Assembly (NCBI RefSeq): GCF_900188345.1
Contig: NZ_FZOD01000022.1
Span: 56,514 to 120,513 of the forward strand
Source: Streptosporangium subroseum
GTDB taxonomy: Bacteria > Actinomycetota > Actinomycetes > Streptosporangiales > Streptosporangiaceae
DNA length: 64,000 nucleotides
Direction of reading: 5' to 3'
Shown: one piece after another, positions 33,793 to 41,313 of the stretch
Layout of the letters: each line of letters starts with the position of its first letter
How positions within the stretch are numbered: the stretch's first letter is position 1
Notes under the pieces: model-generated
The model's input: the letters and a program-made list of their open reading frames with translations, nothing else
Database searches by the model: none
Told to the model about the DNA's origin: nothing
Made by a program: the position numbers and the translations under genes

Positions 33793-35028
33793 ATGACCAC
33801 ACCCCGCACCCGGCTGGCATGGCTGGACGCGCTGCGCGGGCTCGGTGCCATCGCGGTGCTGCTGGAGCACATGCTGCCCTGGCTCCTGCCCGCCCTTCCA
33901 CGGCAGTACGTGTTCAACGTGGGGATGTACGGCGTCCTGGTGTTCTTCCTGGTCAGCGGTTACATCATCCCGGTCTCGCTGGAGGGGCGCGGCGATGTGC
34001 GGGCCTTCTGGATCAGCCGGCTCTTCCGGCTCTATCCGGTGTATCTCCTGGTCACGGTCTTCGTCCTGGTGATGGCCTTCTGGATACCGGTCCGCAACCA
34101 GGTGCCCCGGGACCTGTCGGCCGTGTCCGCGCACATCACGATGCTGCTGGACGTCGTGCACGTCGGCGGCCTGGCGGACACCATGTGGACGCTCTCCTAC
34201 GAGATGGTCTTCTACCTGGTGGTCACCGCGCTGTTCATCGGCGGGCTGCACCGCCGGAGCGGGACCCTCGCCATCGGGTTCGGCGGTGTGGCCGTCGTCG
34301 CGGGGCTGGTGCTGTCGGCGCCGCTGCTCAAGGGCCCCTGGCCCGCCACCGTGTCGTGCGTGATCTTCGTGGTGGGCGTGGTGTGCCTGGTCAGCGGCCG
34401 GTTCCGGGTCCCCGCCGCCTACGTCCTCGCCGCGACGGCCCTGGTCCTGCTGCTTTTCGCGGGCTTCGTGCCGTGGCTGGGCGCGGCGATCCTCGCGGTG
34501 ATGTTCATCGGGACCGCGATCCGCCGCTGGGAGCAGGGGACGGGCGGGCTCTGGCCCGTCGCCGTCGCGACCGTGCTCGTGGCGCTGTCCCCGGTGTGGT
34601 CGATCCAGGCGGGCTGGTGGTGGGTCCAGCCGGCCGCGTGGTTCATCACGATGGCCCTCGCCGGTGGGACGTTCGCGGGCGCGATGGCTCTGCGCCACCG
34701 GAGCCTGCCCCGTTTCCTCGTCTGGCTGGGTCTGATCAGCTACTCGGTCTACCTCCTGCACCACCCGCTGCTGAAGCTCGCGTACGCCGTCGCCGGAGAT
34801 GTGCGAGCCATGCAGCCGGTGGTGCAGGTGATGTTGTCGGCAGGTTTTGTCGCGCTGGTGCTCGGTCTGAGCTGGCTCACCTACCGCTACCTGGAGCTTC
34901 CCATGCAGCGGCTGGGCAAGCGGCTGGCTCAGCCCGGGTTGTCGGCCGGCGACTCCGCCGACATCTCCGAGTCCGTGGTGGGCGCGTCGACGAAGAGGTC
35001 CTTGTCCAGCTCGGATCCTACCGGGTAG
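33793..35028 (+). CDS. Acyltransferase 3 family membrane protein
   Basis: 411 residues from ATG 33793, giving the usual short N-terminus before RLAWLDALRGLGAIAVLLEH; a GTG at 33760 is the alternative. About ten membrane spans. The signature R-G...H in the first helix and FFLVSGYIIP are typical of OafA-type enzymes that acetylate or acylate carbohydrates at the membrane; LISYSVYLLHHPLL near the end is also characteristic. Its last 33 codons overlap the opposing deacetylase gene by 100 bases. The pair could set and remove acyl groups on envelope sugars, an inference from neighbourhood. Confidence 0.85.
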   Translation: MTTPRTRLAWLDALRGLGAIAVLLEHMLPWLLPALPRQYVFNVGMYGVLVFFLVSGYIIPVSLEGRGDVRAFWISRLFRLYPVYLLVTVFVLVMAFWIPVRNQVPRDLSAVSAHITMLLDVVHVGGLADTMWTLSYEMVFYLVVTALFIGGLHRRSGTLAIGFGGVAVVAGLVLSAPLLKGPWPATVSCVIFVVGVVCLVSGRFRVPAAYVLAATALVLLLFAGFVPWLGAAILAVMFIGTAIRRWEQGTGGLWPVAVATVLVALSPVWSIQAGWWWVQPAAWFITMALAGGTFAGAMALRHRSLPRFLVWLGLISYSVYLLHHPLLKLAYAVAGDVRAMQPVVQVMLSAGFVALVLGLSWLTYRYLELPMQRLGKRLAQPGLSAGDSADISESVVGASTKRSLSSSDPTG

Positions 35029-35810
35029 ATGTCGCCCGGCTCCAGACCCTTCGCGCCGCGCAGCGAGGAGACGGACACGACGTGGTAGCCCTGCTTCTGC
35101 AGCGCGACCAGAAGCTTCGGCATCACCTTGACGGTCTGCTCGACCCAGTCGTGCATGAGGATGACGCCGTCACGCTTGGCGTTCTTGAGCACCTCGTTGT
35201 AGATGGCCGTCTCGTTCTTGGTCGCCCAGTCGCGGGAGCCGCCGTTCCACAGCAGGATCGGCATCTTCATCTCGGTCGCGATCGCCTGCACCCGCGAGTC
35301 GAGCTCGCCGTACGGCGGGCGGATGATCGTCGGGTACTTCCCGGTGGCCTGCTTGACGATGGCCTGGGTCTTGTCCAGCTCCTCGCGGACCTTGTCCTCG
35401 GTCAGGTCACGCAGGTGCGGGTGGGTGTAGCTGTGGTTGCCGATCTCGTGGCCCTCGACGACCATGCGCTTGGCGAAGGCCGGGCGCGACTTCACGTACT
35501 GACCTTCAAGAAGGAACGTCGCCTTGGACTTGTACTTCTTCAGGGTGTCGAGCAGTTTGTCGGCGTACTTGCCGGGACCGTCGTCGAAGGTCAGCGCGAT
35601 GCACTTGACCTTCGCGCAGTCGACGGGCGCGACTGGGGCGGCGGACTTGGCCTTGTCCGTCGTCGTGGCCTTGTCCGTCGTGGTGGGCTTCGCGGTCGTG
35701 GTGGGCTTCGCAGTCGGGGTGGGCAGCTCCGCGCTCCACGCGGCTGTCGGTGTGGCGACCAGGGCGACCGCGGATACGGCGGCCATCAGCAATTGGGCTG
35801 GAGACTTCAT
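34929..35810 (-). CDS. Exported polysaccharide deacetylase (NodB domain)
   Basis: 293 residues from ATG 35810, which opens a signal peptide (MKSPAQLLMAAVSAVALVAT, ending AWSA). A Thr/Lys/Pro-rich linker (TTTDKATTTDKA repeats) precedes the NodB domain with TFDDGP (catalytic and metal Asp), HSYTHPHL (metal His pair), RPPYGE, and ILMHDW near the end. It should remove N- or O-acetyl groups from peptidoglycan or chitin-like polymers outside the membrane. The 3' end overlaps that of the acyltransferase gene by 100 bases; both tails there are low-complexity. Confidence 0.9.
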   Translation of the reverse strand: MKSPAQLLMAAVSAVALVATPTAAWSAELPTPTAKPTTTAKPTTTDKATTTDKAKSAAPVAPVDCAKVKCIALTFDDGPGKYADKLLDTLKKYKSKATFLLEGQYVKSRPAFAKRMVVEGHEIGNHSYTHPHLRDLTEDKVREELDKTQAIVKQATGKYPTIIRPPYGELDSRVQAIATEMKMPILLWNGGSRDWATKNETAIYNEVLKNAKRDGVILMHDWVEQTVKVMPKLLVALQKQGYHVVSVSSLRGAKGLEPGDIYPVGSELDKDLFVDAPTTDSEMSAESPADNPG

Positions 35811-36394
35811 GAGGGGGAGCTCCGGACGTTGCGGGTGATAACAGAGGGACAGAAGAAAGCATCGTATCCGGACACTTCGCCCAAGAGCCGGTCGTCCGGG
35901 CTTCTGCCAGCCGCCGTTCAGACTTCTGCCAGCCATTACTCAGGGTGGAATCCGCCCCAAAGCCGATAAGAGATCACAACGCTTGACGGCGGCCGCGGCC
36001 GTGGGGATCCACCGTCGCGGCGGCATGGCCGGTCGGGGCCAGGTGGCCCCCGGCCAATCGGCTCTTTATGACACTTGGACTCATGGTGACGGAGAGTATC
36101 CGCTACGATCGCGGACCGTGAACGACTCGTCGGAACGGGGGGACGACGATGACCGCTGTCAACGGGCATGATCACTCCTTCTCCCCGATCGCGATCTTCC
36201 TCTTCGCAGGCCAGGGGTTGCGCATGACCGGTGGGGCGGTGGGTGCCCGGGTCGTCGTGGAGACCTCTGGCCCGCCCACCGCCTCGGCGGCGAGGTGTTT
36301 CTCGCCGCCGGCCCATCGCTCACCGGCATCCATCTCCTGGTGTCCGCGCTGACGCCGGACGTCCAGGCCACACCTGACTGAATTGAGCAGTTCC
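35811..36394. other. Intergenic region upstream of the surface polymer cluster
   Basis: 584 bases between the divergent deacetylase and first TagF-like genes. A stretch at 36149-36380 is open in two plus-strand frames with protein-like composition (for example IAIFLFAGQGLRMTGG in one, FLAAGPSLTGIHLLVSALTP in another) but no single frame looks like a whole gene; a decayed small gene is possible. Promoters for both neighbours should be here. Nothing else is assigned. Confidence 0.45.
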
Positions 36395-39154
36395 ATGAAT
36401 ACGCGTCCCGACGTCGACGTCGTGGTCACAGCCTTCGACTGCACGGAGACGGCTCTGGTCGAGACCGTGAGACATGTTCTCGACCAGTCACTGAACAACC
36501 TGCGGGTCCTCGTCGCCTTCGACGGCGAGGACGGGCAGCTTGCCGAGGCGCTCGCCCGGCTGGCGGGGGAAGACCCGCGCGTCGTGCCGGTGCCGTACCT
36601 CTCGGATGAGGTGGGGCTCTCCGGCATGCGCGAGGCCGCCCTGAAGGTGTCGGTCGCGCCGGCGGTGATGTTCGTCAACGTGCTCAGCCTGCTGTACATG
36701 CACGCCTGCAAGAGCCTGCTCCTCGAAATCGAGGAGACCGGCGCGGACTTCGCGGTGGGGCAGGTCGGGCGTTGCCCCCCCAGGCGCAAGAAGATCAGAT
36801 ATCCCTCCGCCAGGTTGTTCTGCGACCGGATGACCATCGACGGGGTGGAGCGCAAACCGGCTTTCCTGACCGACGGCTTTGTGGAGAACAAGCTCTTCCG
36901 CCGCGATTTCATCACCGAGCACCAGCTGGCGTTCGACCGCGCCCTGCGGGACCCCGACCGGCTTTTTGCCATCGAGGCCTACCTGGCGAGCAAACGTGTC
37001 GCGGTCGTGCCCTGGCCCGTCGTCCGGCAGACGGCGGAGATCGCCGGCACGAAGACGGGCAGGAGCGGCCTCGACGCCTTCGCCGCGCGTCTCACGGCGG
37101 AGCGGCGGGCGATGGCGTTCCTGAGAGGTGAGGGACTCGGCCGGCTGGAGCCCCGTCTGATCCGGCGTTTCCTGCGGGCGGAGCTGGCTCCGATGCTGCG
37201 CCGCCTTCCGGGGCAGTCCGGCGAGTGGGTGACCGAGCTCCAGCAGATCACAGGTGACTACCTCGACGGTCTCCCGAAGAAGATGGTCCTGAGACTGCCG
37301 ATGATGCTCCGGATCTGCCTCCATCTCCTCCGGGAGGGGCAGGTGGAGGAGATCAGGGAGGCGGCGCGGCTTCTCCGCGTGTCCTCACCGATCCCCCGCC
37401 GGGTCACGAAGATCGGCGATCGCGTCTACTGGGGCGTGCACGACCCCGCGGGTGACGCGCCCGCCGAGCTCGACATCTCCAGCCTGGAGCTCGATCGGAG
37501 ACCGTTCTCCCGCGCCGCGATCAGGCATGAGATCGAGAGTGTGGAGCCCGGAGACCGGGGGGTCCGGATACGGGTGCGGACCTACGACCCCCTGGGCGTG
37601 CTGCCCGCGAAGGGGGCCTCCGGCGCGGTGGAGATCCGGGCGCCCGGCGGCGGACTGTGGCGGGTGCCGATCACTCTGCGACCGGCGGGCGAGCACTTCT
37701 GGAGCGAGTTCACGCTGAACCCGGGAAACGCGCCGCGTTCCCTGCGCGGCATCAACCGTACGACCGGGATCCGCCTGCTCATCCAGAAAAAGGGCGACTC
37801 GCACCAGGCGCCGCTGGTCGCCCCGGAACGGCCTCCCGTCCGCAGGGTCGTCTGTTCCCGGCGGCTGCTGCCCGATGCCGTGGTGACGCTCACCCGCATG
37901 ACCACGACGAACAAGGTGGAGATCACCTGGACCTCCAGGAAGATCACCCATGCCTCGCGTCGCTGGAAGAAGTTGCGGACCGACATGGTGGGGCGGGTCA
38001 GCAACGGCAAGTCCAGGCTCGGCTTCTACCGGATCGTCATGAGGTTCGTCCCGCGGAGCAGGAAGCTGGTGCTGTTCGAGAGCTCGGAGGGCAGGGCCTA
38101 CACCGGCAATCCCCGCTACATCTACGAGGAGGTCATGAGGCAGAAGATCCGCGTGCGCTGCGTGTGGTCGTATTCCTCCAACCGCTCGCAGTTCCCGCCG
38201 GGCACGCGCGTGGTGAAGCGGGGCGGCTGGAGGTTCATGTGGAGCCTCGCCAGGGCCGGTTACTGGGTGGAGAGCCACAACCTGCCCTACTGCTACGAGA
38301 AACGGCGCGGCACCCGCTACCTGCAGACCTGGCACGGGCAGACGTTGAAGACCATCGGGCTCAACACGCCGGGGCTCCGGGGGGACCAGTGGCCCGAGCG
38401 TCACCGATGGCAGCGGAGCGTCGATCGCTGGACGACGATCGTGGCTCCCTGCGAGGAGTACGAGCGGGTCTTCCGCGCGAGCACGGGTTTCTCCGGCGAG
38501 ATCCTCCGGACCGGCTATCCCCGCAACGACGTCCTGGTGCGCTGCGCCGAGCCCGAGCAGCTCGCGGTGGCCAAGGAGGTCCGCGCCAAGCTCGGTGCCC
38601 TTCCCGGGCAGCGGGTGCTTCTCTACGCGCCCACGTTCCGTGATCGCACGAGAGGGGCGGGAACGTCGGTCCGGGTCGACCTGGACCAGCTCTCCGCGCG
38701 GCTGGGCGACGACTGGATCATCGCGCTGCGCGTTCACCCCTATACCCGGTACCAGCTTCCGCCGAGACTGCGCGGGTTCGTCGAGGACGTCACCGCCTAC
38801 CCGGAGATCAACGATCTCATCCTGGCGTCCGACGCCCTGCTGACGGACTACTCGTCGGTGATGTTCGACTACGCGAACACCGGCAAGCCCATCCTGCTGT
38901 TCACCGACGACTACCACGAGTACGTGCAGAACGAGCGCGGTCTCAACCACCACCTGCCCGACATCGCGCCGGGGCCGATGCTGACGGAGACCTCCGAGCT
39001 GGCCGACGCCCTGGCGGACCTTCCCGCGACCGCCGCCCGGTATGCCGAGGCCTACGAGCGCTTCCGCAGGACCTGGTGCTCATGGGAGGGCGGCGGAGCC
39101 GCCAAGGCAGTGGTGGACGTCTTCTTTTCCGACCTCAAGAACCTCAAGGGGTGA
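36395..39154 (+). CDS. GT2-like/CDP-glycerol glycerophosphotransferase fusion (TagF-like), copy 1
   Basis: 919 residues. The first about 250 form a GT2-like domain (VDVVVTAFDCTETALVETVR, LDQSLNNLRVLVAFDGED), but the usual DDxS and DxD motifs are weak, so this half may be inactive. A middle beta-rich linker follows. From about 540 to the end it is a CDP-glycerol:poly(glycerophosphate) glycerophosphotransferase: SRKLVLFESSEGRAYTGNPR, YLQTWHGQTLK, LLYAPTFRD, SDALLTDYSSVMFDYA. Such enzymes polymerise glycerol (or related polyol) phosphate onto a lipid-linked or glycan acceptor. ATG 36395 is used; a TTG four codons earlier is possible. It heads the plus-strand half of the cluster and has a paralogue at its far end (50256-53042). 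Confidence 0.85.
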   Translation: MNTRPDVDVVVTAFDCTETALVETVRHVLDQSLNNLRVLVAFDGEDGQLAEALARLAGEDPRVVPVPYLSDEVGLSGMREAALKVSVAPAVMFVNVLSLLYMHACKSLLLEIEETGADFAVGQVGRCPPRRKKIRYPSARLFCDRMTIDGVERKPAFLTDGFVENKLFRRDFITEHQLAFDRALRDPDRLFAIEAYLASKRVAVVPWPVVRQTAEIAGTKTGRSGLDAFAARLTAERRAMAFLRGEGLGRLEPRLIRRFLRAELAPMLRRLPGQSGEWVTELQQITGDYLDGLPKKMVLRLPMMLRICLHLLREGQVEEIREAARLLRVSSPIPRRVTKIGDRVYWGVHDPAGDAPAELDISSLELDRRPFSRAAIRHEIESVEPGDRGVRIRVRTYDPLGVLPAKGASGAVEIRAPGGGLWRVPITLRPAGEHFWSEFTLNPGNAPRSLRGINRTTGIRLLIQKKGDSHQAPLVAPERPPVRRVVCSRRLLPDAVVTLTRMTTTNKVEITWTSRKITHASRRWKKLRTDMVGRVSNGKSRLGFYRIVMRFVPRSRKLVLFESSEGRAYTGNPRYIYEEVMRQKIRVRCVWSYSSNRSQFPPGTRVVKRGGWRFMWSLARAGYWVESHNLPYCYEKRRGTRYLQTWHGQTLKTIGLNTPGLRGDQWPERHRWQRSVDRWTTIVAPCEEYERVFRASTGFSGEILRTGYPRNDVLVRCAEPEQLAVAKEVRAKLGALPGQRVLLYAPTFRDRTRGAGTSVRVDLDQLSARLGDDWIIALRVHPYTRYQLPPRLRGFVEDVTAYPEINDLILASDALLTDYSSVMFDYANTGKPILLFTDDYHEYVQNERGLNHHLPDIAPGPMLTETSELADALADLPATAARYAEAYERFRRTWCSWEGGGAAKAVVDVFFSDLKNLKG

Positions 39155-39157
39155 CGA

Positions 39158-40255
39158 GTGTCCAAGGACATTTTCATTCTCGCGCCCAACATCGACAACC
39201 TCGGCGGCACCCAGCGGGTGTTTCACGTGCTGGCGCAGGGGTTCGGAGTCCGGGGCCACCGGGTCCGGCTGGTGGGCATCGAGCGGGTCCAGTCCCCGTT
39301 CGGTTTCGATGACGGCCTGGCGTACGAGAAGACCATTCTCTACCGGGAGAGACGAGGGCGTCGTGACACTCCGGCGGTGCTCCTCGCCGACGCGAGGAAG
39401 CGCCTCACCGAGCTGTTCGCGCAGGCGGAGAGTGGATACCTGATCCTCGGAACGCCCTGGAGCGTCAAATGGGCGTCGGCGGTGCCCGCGCCGCACCTGT
39501 CCAGGATCGGTCAATATCACTCCTCCTACGAGCACGCGAAGTTCTCCTCGCCCTCCCACCTGGAGCTCATCCGGCGGCTCTACCCCAACCTCGCCAAGTC
39601 GGTGTTCCTCAGCGAGGACGACGCCCGTTCCTTCAGCCGTCACCGGGTGCCGAACGCACGGGCGATCGGCAACCCGCTGACCTTCGAACCCGAGTGCGTG
39701 GCGACCCCGGGACAGAGCCGCAGGATCGTGACGGTCGGCAGACTCGCCACCATCAAGCGCTACGACCTGCTCATCGCGGCGTTCGCCAGGGCGAGCGGCG
39801 AGGTTCCCGAGCGGTGGGAGCTTCACCTGGTGGGCGACGGTTACGAGGAGGAGCAACTCCGCGCGTGCGCGGCCGAGCACGGGGTCACCGACCGGGTCAT
39901 CTTCCAGGGCCGGTGCAAGGACGTTCACTCGCACTACCGGGATGCCGCGATCTTCGCGCTCAGCAGCGAGCACGAGGGGCACCCGATGGCGCTGGCCGAG
40001 GCTGCCGCGCTCGGCCTGCCGAGCGTCGCGTTCGGCGTCTCGGGCGGCGTCAAGAACCTTGTCGCCGACGGCGTCTCCGGGCTTCTGGCGCCCCCGGGGG
40101 ACGTCGGAGCCTTCGCCGACGCGTTGGTGAGGTTGATGCGGGCACCGGAGTTGCGGGCGCGAATGGGCAGCACCGCCTGTGATCACGTGCGCGAGTTCTC
40201 CCTGGAGAAAATTCTCGACAAGTGGGACTCGCTCTTCGCGGAGATCCAGCGCTGA
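39158..40255 (+). CDS. Glycosyltransferase family 4
   Basis: 365 residues, GT-B fold. N-domain: LAPNIDNLGGTQRVFHVLAQ; C-domain: VGRLATIKRYDLLIAAFARA and the EHEGHPMALAEAAALGLPSV nucleotide-sugar binding block with the E-x7-E pattern. Cytoplasmic, transferring a sugar to the growing polymer or its carrier. It begins 3 bases after the TagF-like gene and is similar in outline to the minus-strand GT4 at 48876-50156 (both open with a Leu/Met-rich strand then LGGxQRVxHxxAQG). Confidence 0.9.
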   Translation: MSKDIFILAPNIDNLGGTQRVFHVLAQGFGVRGHRVRLVGIERVQSPFGFDDGLAYEKTILYRERRGRRDTPAVLLADARKRLTELFAQAESGYLILGTPWSVKWASAVPAPHLSRIGQYHSSYEHAKFSSPSHLELIRRLYPNLAKSVFLSEDDARSFSRHRVPNARAIGNPLTFEPECVATPGQSRRIVTVGRLATIKRYDLLIAAFARASGEVPERWELHLVGDGYEEEQLRACAAEHGVTDRVIFQGRCKDVHSHYRDAAIFALSSEHEGHPMALAEAAALGLPSVAFGVSGGVKNLVADGVSGLLAPPGDVGAFADALVRLMRAPELRARMGSTACDHVREFSLEKILDKWDSLFAEIQR

Positions 40256-40287
40256 CCATGTCACATTCTTTCTTCGGGGGGAGATCA

Positions 40288-41313
40288 ATGGGACGCACGC
40301 TGGTCACGCTGCGACGTATCGCCTCCGAGCGGCTGCCTTCCGCGTTCCGCGAGAGGTTCCGTGAGCGGTTCTGCGAGACCGAGGGCAGGGAACGGGCGTT
40401 CACCCGCGCCGCGAGGATGGCGTCGATCAGGTCGGCGGTCGCGGTCCGGCGGGGCGGAGGGGAGGGGGCCTCGGTGACGTACGCCGGTGTCCTCGACGGA
40501 GGCACCCTGAACCTCCAGGTCCGCCTCCCCTCCCGCGCCGGCCACGCGCCCGTGCGTGCGGTCAGGCTCGTGGCCGGGCGAGGACGTCGGCGGTGGCGGG
40601 GCGATCTCGACCTCGACGGCGACCTCGCCGGGGGCGCGATACGGCTGAGCGAGGACGGCGGCCCGCTGTCCCGGCTCGGCACGGGCCTCTGGCGAACCCG
40701 GATCGAGCTGACCCTCGCCGACGGCAGCGGCCTGGAGGTGCCCCTGCTCGGCCCGGTCGCGAACGTGTTGCCGGCGGGTCCGACCGTCGCGGCTTCACTC
40801 TGTCCCCGTACCGGCACGGTCTACACCGTCGACGCCGGTCTGACCGGGCACGTCACGATCTCGGCGTCGCGTCCCGCCCCGCAGGCACATGTCACCGGGG
40901 TGATCGCCGACTGGGACCGGGTCGTCGTCGAGGGACGGTTCGGCGGAACCGTGCGGACCGCCGGCGCGGAGGTGCTGATGCGCCGCCTCGAAGGGAGACT
41001 CGAAGGGAGAGGGGGGCGAGAGGTCTGCCACCGGCTTCCGGTGACGACGGACGGCGCGCTGTTCCGTTTCGAGGTGCCCGGCGGCTCGCTGGCCGGAGCG
41101 GAGACGACCTGGGTCTTCGAGTTCGTCTCACCCTGGACCGGAACCCTCAAGGTCGGCCGCTTCCTGGATGATTTTCGCCACCCCCACCGCGTCGTTCACC
41201 ACGAGAGGCGTCCTCTGGCGACGTCCGAGAGATCCCTGCTCTACGTGCGGCCCGGATACTCCCCGGCGGGAAGACTCCAGCTCTCCTGCTCCCATTCGGA
41301 GGAACTACCGTGA
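40288..41313 (+). CDS. Protein of unknown function in the surface polymer cluster
   Basis: 341 residues from ATG 40288, preceded by GGGGGGAG at ideal distance (the frame is open to 40222). The sequence is beta-rich with many short Val/Arg strands (VRLVAGRGRRRWRGDLDLDG, HVTISASRPAPQAHVTGVIA). It recalls the non-catalytic middle segment of the two TagF-like fusions in composition, but I cannot show homology. No signal peptide or membrane span. Its stop overlaps the GTG of the next gene (GTGA), so it is co-translated with the GT4-Stealth protein and may be an accessory subunit. Confidence 0.7.
   Translation: MGRTLVTLRRIASERLPSAFRERFRERFCETEGRERAFTRAARMASIRSAVAVRRGGGEGASVTYAGVLDGGTLNLQVRLPSRAGHAPVRAVRLVAGRGRRRWRGDLDLDGDLAGGAIRLSEDGGPLSRLGTGLWRTRIELTLADGSGLEVPLLGPVANVLPAGPTVAASLCPRTGTVYTVDAGLTGHVTISASRPAPQAHVTGVIADWDRVVVEGRFGGTVRTAGAEVLMRRLEGRLEGRGGREVCHRLPVTTDGALFRFEVPGGSLAGAETTWVFEFVSPWTGTLKVGRFLDDFRHPHRVVHHERRPLATSERSLLYVRPGYSPAGRLQLSCSHSEELP

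Noticed and set aside
36149..36352. Small gene upstream of the first TagF-like gene
   Set aside because: Protein-like composition switches between two frames and neither has a good start; left as a possible decayed remnant in the intergenic note.
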